Origin: Pseudorhizobium banfieldiae
GTDB taxonomy: Bacteria > Pseudomonadota > Alphaproteobacteria > Rhizobiales > Rhizobiaceae
Length of the DNA stretch: 64,000 nt
Reading direction: 5' to 3'
NCBI RefSeq assembly: GCF_000967425.1
Contig: NZ_FO082820.1
Location: 992,001 to 1,056,000 of the forward strand
Part shown: piece after piece, positions 8,810-17,527 of the stretch
Position numbering within the stretch: position 1 is the first letter of the stretch
Layout of the letters: every line of letters starts with the position of its first letter
The notes under the pieces: generated by a model
Database searches by the model: none
Seen by the model: only the letters and a program-made list of their open reading frames with translations
What the model was told of the DNA's origin: nothing
Program-made: the position numbers and the translations under genes

Positions 8810-8839
8810 GGTCTCCGGCAAAGCCGGCGCGGTTCACTT
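8810..8839. repeat. IS3 right terminal repeat plus target duplication
   Basis: Inverted copy of 7516-7542 followed by CTT at 8837-8839, the second copy of the target duplication. Confidence 0.88.
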
Positions 8840-8975
8840 CGCGTCCATGGCTCCCCCTAGCCAACGAGAAAAAACTTCCCGTGTACATTTAGTCGAAAGA
8901 AGCCGTTGTTTCTATATTCCACTTGAGGTTGTTCTGCATCATGCGAAAATATGAGCCGCGGATGGCTGTTGATGG

Positions 8976-9659
8976 ATGACAGTGCCATCGGAAACCGAGA
9001 TGGGAAGGATGCTCAAACGTTACGAGGATGCAATGCGAAGCGCTGCCCGTTTAGTCGCAGACGTCGACGCGGAGGTCAGAAGAAAACTGGTGTCGATCAA
9101 AGGCAGAGAGGAACGATATACTGAGAAATTCGTGACGCTCCTGGAGGACCGGTTGGATGGTTTCTCGGATGGTGGAATAAAATGGAATGTAGCCACCCAT
9201 GTCTCAGACAAACAATCAGGACAGGAGACCCGCACGGGCGCGGATATGTTTATCAGCTTGACGATGACGTTTGACGGCGTTTGGGTGCAAAAAGGTGTCC
9301 AGGTTCAGGCGAAGATAAACAAGAACAAGAGGTATGGCATAGCGTTTGACAAACCGGTGCGCCTTTACAAGCAGGTTGCGACCATGCTGAACAATTCCGA
9401 AGAATCCTACGTCTTCGCGTATGGGGAGCACGGTACGAAGGTCATCCGTGCGCGTTCGATCCAAGACGTAGCGCCGCACCTCATCACGGACTTAACGACG
9501 GAACATACTGCGGACTTCTTCTTCGATTTCTTCATCTGCAAGGTGGGGGATCATAGCTTGCATGCCAATGATCTAGCGAGTCTGCAGCGACTTGTACGAC
9601 AGCTTGAGTACCGGAGCGCGGTGGCGATTTCGGCTCGACCGGCCGCCTTCGACAGATGA
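8976..9659 (+). CDS. Putative PD-(D/E)xK-type nuclease beside the SIR2 gene
   Basis: 227 residues, soluble. Residues 84-113 contain TRTGADMF, a beta-rich stretch and then GVQVQAKI. The Asp (D90) and the Q-x-K (111-113), with an upstream Glu near 47-50, fit a PD-(D/E)xK active site of the QxK form seen in Mrr-like enzymes. This rests on motif spacing alone. A probable membrane or packing segment FFFDFFICKV lies near 178. The ORF is divergent from the native 5' end of the SIR2-STAND gene across about 125 bp, so both may have belonged to one defence locus before the IS arrived. Alternatively it is an unrelated restriction-like gene. Confidence 0.5.
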   Translation: MTVPSETEMGRMLKRYEDAMRSAARLVADVDAEVRRKLVSIKGREERYTEKFVTLLEDRLDGFSDGGIKWNVATHVSDKQSGQETRTGADMFISLTMTFDGVWVQKGVQVQAKINKNKRYGIAFDKPVRLYKQVATMLNNSEESYVFAYGEHGTKVIRARSIQDVAPHLITDLTTEHTADFFFDFFICKVGDHSLHANDLASLQRLVRQLEYRSAVAISARPAAFDR

Positions 9660-9818
9660 GCACTCCGATTGTACTCACAGCCACCTGTGACGCTCTCCGA
9701 AACTAAGACCGCTACTGGCGTTGCTAAAGTGGCCGGCGCGCTGCTGAAGAACTAACCGCTGATGTAGCGGCAGCGCAGGGCGAACTGGTGGGCCACTAGG
9801 AAGGTGCGAAATCATGTT

Positions 9819-10010
9819 TTATTTTCCGCGATCGGTCTGCAAAGAGCGATAAACAGTGCTCTTTCCGATCCCTAGTTTACGAGCAATGTCTTTGGTCCGG
9901 ACGCCCTGCTGATACATGGCTGCGATCTTGTCTTGAAGTCGCAGCGCAATGCTGGGCTTCGCTATTGAACTTCGTAAAACTCTGATTTTCCATTGATTTT
10001 CAGAGTTCAT
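9819..10010 (-). pseudogene. Remnant of a serine recombinase C-terminal HTH
   Basis: 63 codons. The last 40 residues (IAAMYQQGVRTKDIARKLGIGKSTVYRSL, cited here only by its ends IAAMYQQG and STVYRSL) match the C-terminal helix-turn-helix of resolvases/invertases. The catalytic serine domain is absent and the region upstream does not resemble a recombinase. The IS481-family element begins 34 bp upstream, so the parent gene was probably broken by past insertions. Confidence 0.55.
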
Positions 10011-10044
10011 TTTATTATTCCGCCTCTCCCGCCACGTGATTTTG

Positions 10045-11345
10045 TGTCCGACCCGGAGACATAGGTAACGGTTTGTCCCTAAGACATGGGTGACAACCTC
10101 GTGCCGAACGGGTTGTCGATGGTTTGCAATGTTCTCTGCTCCAGGTCGATATATCCGAGATCATAGTGCATGAAGCTGACGAGCCAAATGCCGTCGTCGA
10201 CTTCCTTGAGCCCGAGCCTCTGTCCGGCCAGCACCGTCGAGATATTGATCTTCTTGCGATGGATGCAAAGCCGCCCGCAGTTGGTGACGATGGCGTCGCG
10301 ATCGTGGAAGGGATAGTCGATGTCCGGCAGGCCCTGATAGAGTCTGGGCGATGTGGTGTAGAGCTCTGCCGGTACCTTCATAGACAGCGCCTCATGCGGC
10401 CGTTCTTCATTGAATTCGCTGACGAAACCGTCGAAACGCATCTGCTGCTGCAGGATATTGCGGCCCGGCGGCCTCGTCGCTTCCTTCTTGAGCGTCAGGT
10501 GCATGCGCTCGTGGCGGCCGTTCTCCTGCGGGTGGCCGGGACGGATGCGCTCGAGGGCGATGCCGAGCCTGAGCCACCAGACCGAGAGCTTTGACAGATT
10601 GTAGAGCCCGTTGGGACTGGCGAAGGGCAGGCCGTTGTCGGAGCGGATCGCGGCCGGTAGGCCCCGCTCGGCAAAAACCCGCCGAAAGGCCTCGAAGACA
10701 CCCTGTTCGCGCGTCGATTCGAAGGCCTCGCAACACAGAAGATAGCGCGAGAGCTGGTCGGTGATCGTCAAGGGGTAACAGTATTGGCCGTTGCCCAGCT
10801 TGAACTCGCCCTTGAAGTCGGCGCACCAGAGATCGTTGGGACCAGGTGCTGCCGATAGCTGCGTGCCGACGGCCTTGTTCGCCCGGTTCCTCTTGCGGGC
10901 CTGGCTCACAAGGCCATGACGATCGAGTACGGCGTGTACGGTGCTCTTTGCCGGAATGCGCACATCGCCGGCCAGCCGTTTGACGAGCAGTTCCCTGATC
11001 TTCCTGGCACCCCAGTAAGGCTTCTCCTTCTTGAGGCGAACAATCATCGCCTCAACCGTATCCGGCAACTGGTTGGCATAGCGCACCGGCCGTCGGGATC
11101 GATCGGTCAGCGCTTCTAGGCCATCATCCTTGTAGCGGTTGAAGATCTTGTAGCCGGTCTTGCGCGAGATGCCGAACGCTCGGCACACCTCGCTCATGCC
11201 TCCGCCCTCAAGCAGCCGGGCGACAAATCGTAGACGTTCCTCCATGACCGAAGTCTCTCTCCACGGCATCGACACCTCCCGACAAAGTCGAAAAGTGTTA
11301 CCCATGTCTCCGGTACGAAATGTCACCTATCTCCCAGGTCGGACA
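10045..11345 (-). mobile_element. IS481-family insertion sequence, about 1.3 kb
   Basis: The ends are imperfect inverted repeats starting TGTCCGACC (10045 on) and, inverted, ending GGTCGGACA (11345). Similarity continues inward for about 50 bp (AGACATGGGT-like blocks on both sides). The single transposase gene fills the interior. A five-base GTGAT occurs at 10036-10040 and 11348-11352 and TTG directly abuts both ends; either could be the target duplication, so the exact boundary is uncertain by a few bases. Confidence 0.8.
10079..11269 (-). CDS. IS481-family transposase
   Basis: 396 residues from ATG 11269, chosen because GGGAGG lies just upstream; a longer frame from 11326 lacks such a site. 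N-terminal HTH ([20 protein letters not shown]), then the DDE core with D in [11 protein letters not shown] in IRSDNGLPF and E in [12 protein letters not shown]. Length and order are normal for IS481. It appears intact and potentially active. Confidence 0.9.
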   Translation of the reverse strand: MPWRETSVMEERLRFVARLLEGGGMSEVCRAFGISRKTGYKIFNRYKDDGLEALTDRSRRPVRYANQLPDTVEAMIVRLKKEKPYWGARKIRELLVKRLAGDVRIPAKSTVHAVLDRHGLVSQARKRNRANKAVGTQLSAAPGPNDLWCADFKGEFKLGNGQYCYPLTITDQLSRYLLCCEAFESTREQGVFEAFRRVFAERGLPAAIRSDNGLPFASPNGLYNLSKLSVWWLRLGIALERIRPGHPQENGRHERMHLTLKKEATRPPGRNILQQQMRFDGFVSEFNEERPHEALSMKVPAELYTTSPRLYQGLPDIDYPFHDRDAIVTNCGRLCIHRKKINISTVLAGQRLGLKEVDDGIWLVSFMHYDLGYIDLEQRTLQTIDNPFGTRLSPMS

Positions 11346-11439
11346 TTGTGATAACAGATTGATGGTGTCGGCTGTCCTGGCGGGACCGCGGGGCTTGTAC
11401 CCACAGAGGAACCCCGTCACATGATTATCTGACCAGAGG

Positions 11440-11626
11440 CTCAAGCGGATCGTGCACGTGGTTGAAGCCACCGGACCACGACATCATGTATTTCCTGCTG
11501 GGTGAAACAGAGACGATCGCGCGGGTGAGGCGAGAGGCGCGGCTGGCGGAAGGTTCGCCCTTCTGCTTCCACGTCGATCTGCACAAGGCAAAGCTATTCG
11601 ACCCGACAACGGGCAAGCAGTTCTAG
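11440..11626 (+). pseudogene. 3' fragment of a sugar-type ABC transporter ATPase gene
   Basis: The + strand encodes the C-terminal tail of a MalK/UgpC-like ATPase, ending AKLFDPTTGKQF before TAG at 11624-11626. The start of the tail (LKRIVHVVEATGP) is in another frame, so a frameshift near 11475 separates the two. The Walker and signature motifs are missing. It lies directly beyond the IS481 element, so it is scrap from an earlier rearrangement. Confidence 0.5.
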
Positions 11627-11848
11627 GTTCACCCTCCGCCAGCCGTTTCCTGAGCGACGCATCCGCAGTTCGCTTTCCGATCTCGCCATTGACAGCAAGC
11701 TCGGAGGCTGCGATCTCGTCAGAGATTAAGTTGGGTCCGGCCGGTCACAGGCCAGACATTCGGACTCGTGCCGCGGTCGTTCAGCAGACGAAAAATGCCA
11801 GTTCCTGCAATGGACGAGTCCGCGATGCCAGCGCTTTACCGCACATGC

Positions 11849-12784
11849 TCAGTCACGCAAAAGGAAACGAGCACTATCCGCGTCTGTCACGACCGCAGTT
11901 GCGAGCCGTGCGTTGAGCACAGCAAGAAGGATTGCATGCTTATGGTGGCCACCCGACGCGATGGTGCGGAAAGGAATGGCGCGATAGGAATCGAGATCGG
12001 GCGAAATCACCTGGCGGTTCAGGGGGTGATCGACCGGGCAACCTTGGGCATCGAGGTAGCGTCCCAGCAGATCGCCTACGGCGCCGGTGGCTACGAGTTC
12101 GCCAATGCCAGTCTGTACCGGCAGACCATAGCGAACCTGGAGAGATCTCCCAGTCACGTCACCGACGCTTAAGAAGGAAACATCAACGGCCGTCGCCTCG
12201 CGCAGGAATTCCTGGAAAACCGGCTGGGCCATGATCTGGGTGTGTGCCTTCTCGCTGCCGGCATAGATCGGGGCGGCGAAATAGTGACACTTGGCGCTCA
12301 GCACCTTTGCGAAACTGTGGACGATCTCGAAGGTATTGATCTCTGAGCCGCGGGTCAGGCCGCCCATCAGCGAGCGAATGCGCATCTCGGGCTCGTTTGC
12401 TCCTGTCATATGATGCACCGTCTCGCATAACGTGGCACCCCAGCCCACGCCGATCGAACGTGGCCTGCGGCTCTGGATCAGCCGATCGAGGAAGCCGCCA
12501 GCGGCCCGGCCGATGATGGCATGCATGTAATCCGGATTTGACGGCGTCGGTGCTACGACCGCATGTTCCAACCCGAAACGTCGGCAAAGCTGCGCCTCCA
12601 AATCGACATTCTCGGCTAGCGAGGAGTTGAAACTGATGCGCACGACTCCTCTCTCCATCGCCTCGCCCAGAAGCTCATTCACCCGCCGCCGTGTCAGGTT
12701 CATGCGCTCGCCGATCTGCGCCTGGGTAAGCCCCTCGACGTGGTAGAGCCATGCCGCCCGCACCATCAGTTCCTGATTTTCCAC
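11849..12784 (-). CDS. SorC-family sugar-responsive transcriptional regulator
   Basis: 311 residues. N-terminal HTH (EGLTQAQIGERMNLTRRRVNEL, quoted by its core TQAQIGERMNLTRRRV), followed from about residue 60 by the SorC/DeoR-type effector domain (SIGVGWGATLCETV, SLMGGLTRGSEINTF). These proteins bind sugar phosphates or related effectors. It is divergent from the HAD/ABC operon across 172 bp and is the likely controller of that operon. Confidence 0.88.
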   Translation of the reverse strand: MENQELMVRAAWLYHVEGLTQAQIGERMNLTRRRVNELLGEAMERGVVRISFNSSLAENVDLEAQLCRRFGLEHAVVAPTPSNPDYMHAIIGRAAGGFLDRLIQSRRPRSIGVGWGATLCETVHHMTGANEPEMRIRSLMGGLTRGSEINTFEIVHSFAKVLSAKCHYFAAPIYAGSEKAHTQIMAQPVFQEFLREATAVDVSFLSVGDVTGRSLQVRYGLPVQTGIGELVATGAVGDLLGRYLDAQGCPVDHPLNRQVISPDLDSYRAIPFRTIASGGHHKHAILLAVLNARLATAVVTDADSARFLLRD

Positions 12785-12804
12785 GCTTTGCTCCGATCAA
12801 ATGT

Positions 12805-12827
12805 CACACCTGTGTAACATATGTAAC
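12805..12827. promoter_or_regulatory. Candidate SorC operator
   Basis: Dyad-rich stretch just upstream of the SorC gene: ACAC-CT-GTGT followed by the perfect palindrome ACATATGT (12817-12824) within GTAACATATGTAAC. It lies in the divergent region between regulator and operon. Binding is inferred from position and symmetry only. Confidence 0.35.
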
Positions 12828-12956
12828 CTACGAACGCTGCATCAACGACCGAGGCTAATGGCACATGTCCACAAGCAGATCGGAAGAGCAATTCGATGAC
12901 AGTGCGTCTGCCTTGTCGGAAGCATCACGTCTGGTGTGAACAAACAGTGGAACGGA

Positions 12957-13667
12957 ATGACTGTAGAGCTTCTCATATTCGATTGCGACGGCGTTCTGAT
13001 CGACAGTGAGCCGGTCGCAAGTGCCGCCTTGTGGCAGGCGCTCAACGATGCCGGCGTCTCAATTTCTCGGCCGGAGGTGCATCGTCGCTTCACCGGCTAT
13101 TCCGAGATCGACGCGCACCGAATCTGTATCGAGGAACTGGGCCTGGCAGAACCCGCATCCGTCTTTGCCGGTCTTCGAAACGCTCTATATCCGGAGTTCG
13201 CGCGCTCGCTTTCTCCGATGACAGGCATGCCTGCTCTCGTCCGATCCTTGTCGGTTCCAAAATGCGTCGCTTCGAACAGCGGTATTGAGCGCCTGCAAAA
13301 CAGCCTCGGCCTCCTCGATCTGTGGCACGACTTCGCACCGCATATCTTCAGTGCCGAAATGGTCGAGGCGCCGAAGCCCGCTCCGGATCTCTTCCTGCAT
13401 TGTGCCCGTGAGTTTGGCATCGATCCGAGCCGCTGCCTCGTCATCGACGACAGCGCCCACGGCATTATCGGTGCCGTGGCGGCCGGCATGCGCGCAATCG
13501 GCTTCGTCGATCCCGCTGATCCGCGTCCGGACCGGCCAGGTGTATTGGCTGAGGCCGGGGCGGTCACAGTCGCGACAGGTGCCTTCGAACTCCAGAAAGC
13601 CCTCGAAGGGTTTCTCCCTTCCGCTGTGTCTTCGCAGCTCGGTCCGACGCTTGCGGTGCCGGCCTGA
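12957..13667 (+). CDS. HAD-family phosphatase / phosphosugar mutase-like
   Basis: 236 residues from ATG 12957; an in-frame GTG at 12936 is the alternative. The four HAD motifs are present: FDCDGVLIDSE (I), ASNSG (II), Lys in EAPKPAPDLF (III) and VIDDSAHG (IV). The C1-cap subfamily includes phosphoglycolate phosphatase and beta-phosphoglucomutase. First gene of the operon with the peptide-type ABC transporter and a glycerophosphodiesterase, so a phosphate ester released in the pathway is a reasonable substrate. The exact substrate cannot be told. Confidence 0.85.
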   Translation: MTVELLIFDCDGVLIDSEPVASAALWQALNDAGVSISRPEVHRRFTGYSEIDAHRICIEELGLAEPASVFAGLRNALYPEFARSLSPMTGMPALVRSLSVPKCVASNSGIERLQNSLGLLDLWHDFAPHIFSAEMVEAPKPAPDLFLHCAREFGIDPSRCLVIDDSAHGIIGAVAAGMRAIGFVDPADPRPDRPGVLAEAGAVTVATGAFELQKALEGFLPSAVSSQLGPTLAVPA

Positions 13668-13731
13668 CCATTGCGCGTCGCGGCCTCCGCGGCACGTCAT
13701 CGAAAATTCACGAGCCCATTAACAAACCGAC

Positions 13732-13765
13732 ATTCGAGAAGCGCAGGAGAACTCGCATCTCGAAT
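13732..13765 (+). promoter_or_regulatory. Stem-loop before the ABC binding-protein gene
   Basis: Perfect 8-bp inverted repeat ATTCGAGA / TCTCGAAT with an 18-base loop, lying between the HAD gene and the binding-protein gene and ending 10 bases before its AGGAGG. No T-run, so not a plain terminator. It could be an RNA processing or stability element, or an operator. Confidence 0.35.
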
Positions 13766-13787
13766 ATCCCAACCCAGGAGGTTATCG

Positions 13788-15422
13788 ATGCTTTCCATTA
13801 ACCGACGCGGCGCGCTCGGCCTTATCGGGGCCGCCACCGGCAGCCTTATCCTTCCGCGCATGACCTTCGCTCAGGGCAAGCGCCCCTCGGTGACCATAGC
13901 GGTGCAGAAGATCACCAACAACAATACGCTCTGCGTCTGGAACGAGCAGTCCAATGTTGGGGAGCGGGTCTTCTTCCCGAACCTTTGGGAGGGTTTGATC
14001 AACCGTGACTGGATGGGGAACCAAGGCCCCGTCGCCGGCCTTGCGACCAAATGGAAGCGCATCGATGACAAGACGCTCGAGTTGAAGCTGCGCCAGGGCG
14101 TCAAGTTCCACAATGGCGACGAGTTGACGGCCGAAGATGTCGTCTTCTCCTTCTCCAAGGAGCGCGTGTTTGGTGAGACTGAGCCGAAGGGCGGCAAGAC
14201 GATTTTCGCCGATGACCACAAGCCGACGACCGCCAAGGAACTGCCCGCTTCCGTCCCCGGCATTGGTCGCCGTCTGTGGCCGGCGCTCGCCGGCGTCGAG
14301 GCTGTCGACAAATACACAGTCCGCTTCCACAACACGACGCCCGACGTCACGCTCGAAGGTCGTCTCTACGCCTATGGTAGCCAGATCGCCAACCGTCGCG
14401 CCTGGGACGAGGCTGCATCCTACACCGAGTGGGCGCGCAAGCCGATCACCACGGGCCCCTACATGGTCGCCGAATACAAGCCGGACGTCTCGCTGACGCT
14501 CGTCGCCTTCGATGAATACTGGGGCGGCCGCCCACCGCTCGAAGAAATCCGCTTTGTCGAGGTCCCGGAAGTCGCCTCGCGCGTCAACGGCCTGCTGTCG
14601 GGCGAATATGACTTCGCCTGCGACCTGCCGCCGGACCAGATCGCGTCCGTCCAGTCCGCATCGGGTTTCGAGGTTCAAGGCTCGACGATCCTCAACCATC
14701 GCATTTCCGTGTTCAATACGCAGAACCCCGTGCTTGCCGATCCGCTGGTGCGCCGCGCTATGACCCACGCGATTGATCGTCAGGCGATCGTCGAGGCGCT
14801 GTGGGGCGGTCAGACCGTCATTCCCGCCGGCCTGCAGTTCGACATCTTCAAGACGACGGATATGTTCATCGATGGCTGGCAGGTGCCGGAATACAATCCG
14901 CAACTCGCCCAAGACCTTTTGAAGCAGGCCAACTACAAGGGCGATGCGATCCCCTTCCGCCTGCTCAATAATTACTACACCAACCAGACCGCTAACGGCC
15001 AAATCATGGTCGAAATGTGGAAGCAGGTAGGCCTCAACGTCGAGATCCAGATGAAGGAGAACTGGGCGCAGATCCACGATCCGGAAGGCGTAAAGGGCGT
15101 GCGCGATTGGTCGGCCTCGGCAAATATCAATGATCCGGTGACGCCGATGGTCACCCAGTTCGGTCCGAACGGCGAGATGCAGCAGAAGAAGGACTGGACC
15201 AACGCCGAGATGAACGAGTTGTCGGTTGTGCTGGAGACTTCCACTGACCGGGCGCTGCGCAAGAAGGCCTATGCCCGCATGCTGGAAATCTGCGAGCGCG
15301 AAGACCCGGCCTACCAGGTCCTGCACCAGAATGCCGTCTTCACCGGTATGAAGTCCTCGCTCAAGTGGAAGGCAGCACCCGCCTTCGCCATGGACTTCCG
15401 CTCCAACAACTGGACGATGTGA
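13788..15422 (+). CDS. ABC transporter substrate-binding protein, family 5 (peptide/oligosaccharide type)
   Basis: 544 residues. The start is fixed by AGGAGG at 13775-13780; the long upstream extension is not needed. The N-terminus (MLSINRRGALGLIGA) is a twin-arginine-like signal, so the protein is periplasmic. Typical SBP_bac_5 features include DDKTLELKLRQGVKFHNGD, TAEDVVFSF and the C-terminal lobe with DPLVRRAMTHAIDRQAI. It is the ligand receptor for the transporter encoded directly downstream. The ligand class is not certain: family 5 binds peptides, opines, glycosides and nickel. Confidence 0.92.
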   Translation: MLSINRRGALGLIGAATGSLILPRMTFAQGKRPSVTIAVQKITNNNTLCVWNEQSNVGERVFFPNLWEGLINRDWMGNQGPVAGLATKWKRIDDKTLELKLRQGVKFHNGDELTAEDVVFSFSKERVFGETEPKGGKTIFADDHKPTTAKELPASVPGIGRRLWPALAGVEAVDKYTVRFHNTTPDVTLEGRLYAYGSQIANRRAWDEAASYTEWARKPITTGPYMVAEYKPDVSLTLVAFDEYWGGRPPLEEIRFVEVPEVASRVNGLLSGEYDFACDLPPDQIASVQSASGFEVQGSTILNHRISVFNTQNPVLADPLVRRAMTHAIDRQAIVEALWGGQTVIPAGLQFDIFKTTDMFIDGWQVPEYNPQLAQDLLKQANYKGDAIPFRLLNNYYTNQTANGQIMVEMWKQVGLNVEIQMKENWAQIHDPEGVKGVRDWSASANINDPVTPMVTQFGPNGEMQQKKDWTNAEMNELSVVLETSTDRALRKKAYARMLEICEREDPAYQVLHQNAVFTGMKSSLKWKAAPAFAMDFRSNNWTM

Positions 15423-15531
15423 TCGCTCCAGCTCGATCCGGCGGCGCAGGCGCCGCCGGATTTGCCCTTCCAGCAACCGCAGCGGCGGGCCAAGGGCCAT
15501 GCCGCATCAGGCCTTGAAGAAGGTGACCGCA

Positions 15532-16530
15532 ATGAGCCCCAATCTCGTGGAACTTCGCAATCTGAAGGTCGCCTTCGACGGCGTTCAGGTCCTGCACGGC
15601 ATCCATCTCGACGTGAAACCCGGCGAGGCGCTGGGCCTGGTCGGGGAATCCGGCTGCGGCAAGTCGGTGACCTGGCTTGCGGCGCTCGGCCTGCTGCCGG
15701 GCAAGGCGCGTGTCACCGGTTCGGTCCGCGTCGAGGGGCGCGAGGTCTGCGGGGCGCCGCGCCAGGCGCTCGAGAACGTCCGCGGCGGGCGCATCGCGAT
15801 GATCTTCCAGGACCCGTCGAGCTCGCTCAATCCGGTCATCCGCATCGGCCGGCAGATCACCGAGGCACTCACGCTTCATCGCGGCCTCCGAGGAGAAACT
15901 GCGAGGGCAGAGGCACTCCGGGTCATGGACATGGTCGGCATTCCAGATGCCCGCCGCCGCTTCGATCTTTATCCCCACGAGTTTTCCGGGGGCCAGTGCC
16001 AGCGGCTGATGATTGCCATGGCGCTCGCCGGCGAGCCCGACCTGCTGATTGCCGACGAGCCTACGACCGCGCTCGACGCCACCATCCAGGCGCAGATCCT
16101 CGACCTGCTCATCCAGCTCCGCGCCGAGACCGGGATGGCCACCGTCTTCATAAGCCACGACCTCGGCGCCGTTTCGCAGGTCTGCGAGCGGGTTTGCGTC
16201 ATGTATGCCGGCCGCATCGTTGAGCAAGGCACGATCGCGCAGCTCTTCTCGGAGCCCCGGCACCCGTATACCCGCGGCCTCTTCGATGCGATTCCGCGCC
16301 TCGATGGTCCGCGCGACCGGTTGATCCCGATCCCGGGCACGGTGCCCAATCCGAAGCATCTGACCGCCGGCTGCGCCTTTGCGCCCCGCTGTGCCCATGC
16401 GGCGGCCACCTGCGATTTTCAACGGCCGGCTCTCGACCTGCTTGATGACGGGCGGCACCTGGCATGCTTCAATCCTGTGCCTTTCGCCAAGACTGTGCCT
16501 GTCCGCCAGAAAATGTTGGAGGGTGTCTAG
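15532..16530 (+). CDS. ABC transporter ATPase, DppD/OppD type
   Basis: 332 residues from ATG 15532 (preceded by GAAGAAGGTGA); 15499 is the alternative. Walker A GESGCGKS, signature FSGGQCQR, Walker [14 protein letters not shown]-loop FISHDL, and the OppD/DppD C-terminal Cys-containing extension ([15 protein letters not shown]). This energises the permease pair of the operon with the next ATPase. Confidence 0.93.
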   Translation: MSPNLVELRNLKVAFDGVQVLHGIHLDVKPGEALGLVGESGCGKSVTWLAALGLLPGKARVTGSVRVEGREVCGAPRQALENVRGGRIAMIFQDPSSSLNPVIRIGRQITEALTLHRGLRGETARAEALRVMDMVGIPDARRRFDLYPHEFSGGQCQRLMIAMALAGEPDLLIADEPTTALDATIQAQILDLLIQLRAETGMATVFISHDLGAVSQVCERVCVMYAGRIVEQGTIAQLFSEPRHPYTRGLFDAIPRLDGPRDRLIPIPGTVPNPKHLTAGCAFAPRCAHAAATCDFQRPALDLLDDGRHLACFNPVPFAKTVPVRQKMLEGV

Positions 16531-17517
16531 GTGGCCGCTCCGCTCATTGAGGCCGAGGGACTGACACGCGTCTACGAGATGCGGCGGGGGCTCTTCGGTA
16601 AAGTCACCCCGGTGCGAGCCGTGGACGGCGTGTCGCTCAAGGTGCTGCCGGGCGAAAGCCTCGGCATCGTGGGCGAATCTGGGTCGGGCAAGTCGACGCT
16701 CGGCCGTATGCTGCTGGGTATCGATCCTGCGCAGGCCGGAACGGTGACCTTCGAGGGCGAGCCCATGCCAGCATTCGGCACCGTTGAATGGCGTGCGCTG
16801 CGGGCTAAGATGCAGCTTGTCTACCAAGACCCGCTGGCGGCGCTCGATCGGAGGCTCACGATCGCGGCCCAGATCCGCGAGCCGCTGGATATCCATAATG
16901 TTCTCGCCAGTGAAGAGCGGACGGCGCGCGTTGAGGCGCTGATGACCGCCGTTGGTCTTCGTTCAGACCAGGCGGACCGATATCCGCATGAACTGTCTGG
17001 CGGACAACGACAGAGAGCCGTGATCGCCCGGGCGCTTGCTGCCCGTCCCAAGCTGATCGTCTGCGACGAGCCGGTCTCTGCACTCGATGTCTCGATCCAG
17101 GCGCAGGTGGTCAACATGCTGCGTGACCTGCAGGAGGACAACGGCATCGCCATGGTCTTCATCAGCCACGACCTGAAGGTCGTGCGCAATATCGCCGACC
17201 GCGTCGCGGTCATGTATCTCGGACGGATTGTGGAGGAGGCGTCTTCCGATGTGATCTTCGCTTCGCCGCGTCATCCCTATACTCAGGCGCTCGTCTCCAG
17301 CGTGCCGGTTCCGGGGCAGCCGTTGAAAGGCCGGATGATCCTTCAAGGCGAGCCACCAAACCCCGCCAGCCGGCCCTCCGGCTGCGCCTTCCATCCTCGC
17401 TGTCCGCTGGCGACCGCGCTTTGCCGCAACGTAGTGCCAGAGCTTCGGACCCTTGGCGACGGGCGCACCGCTGCCTGTCACCTCGTTGAAGGCGCTAATG
17501 CGCCGATTGCCGCCTGA
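16531..17517 (+). CDS. ABC transporter ATPase, DppF/OppF type
   Basis: 328 residues. The GTG start follows the previous TAG without a gap. Walker A GESGSGKS, signature LSGGQRQR, Walker [19 protein letters not shown], and the C-terminal Cys region (GCAFHPRCPLATALC). Partner of the preceding ATPase in a heterodimeric importer. Confidence 0.93.
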   Translation: MAAPLIEAEGLTRVYEMRRGLFGKVTPVRAVDGVSLKVLPGESLGIVGESGSGKSTLGRMLLGIDPAQAGTVTFEGEPMPAFGTVEWRALRAKMQLVYQDPLAALDRRLTIAAQIREPLDIHNVLASEERTARVEALMTAVGLRSDQADRYPHELSGGQRQRAVIARALAARPKLIVCDEPVSALDVSIQAQVVNMLRDLQEDNGIAMVFISHDLKVVRNIADRVAVMYLGRIVEEASSDVIFASPRHPYTQALVSSVPVPGQPLKGRMILQGEPPNPASRPSGCAFHPRCPLATALCRNVVPELRTLGDGRTAACHLVEGANAPIAA

Positions 17518-17527
17518 GGAGACGTCC

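Larger units (their letters stand above)
7516..8836 (-). mobile_element. IS3-family insertion sequence, 1321 bp
   Basis: Both ends can be placed exactly. 27-bp terminal inverted repeats (7516-7542 and 8810-8836) begin TGAACCG and differ at one base. They are flanked by a 3-bp direct repeat CTT (7513-7515 and 8837-8839), as expected for IS3-family transposition. The element carries overlapping orfA and orfB on the minus strand, the same direction as the interrupted SIR2 gene. Intact ends, open transposase frames and a clean duplication indicate a recent insertion. Confidence 0.92.

Noticed and set aside
10124..10604. Plus-strand frames inside the IS481 element
   Set aside because: Antisense to the transposase and lacking any motif.
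13782..15500. 572-residue minus-strand frame opposite the binding-protein gene
   Set aside because: Arg/Asp/Val-rich antisense product typical of high-GC shadow frames; the plus strand has the family 5 motifs and AGGAGG.
15361..16896. 511-residue minus-strand frame over the ABC ATPases
   Set aside because: Antisense shadow; the plus strand encodes complete Walker and signature motifs.
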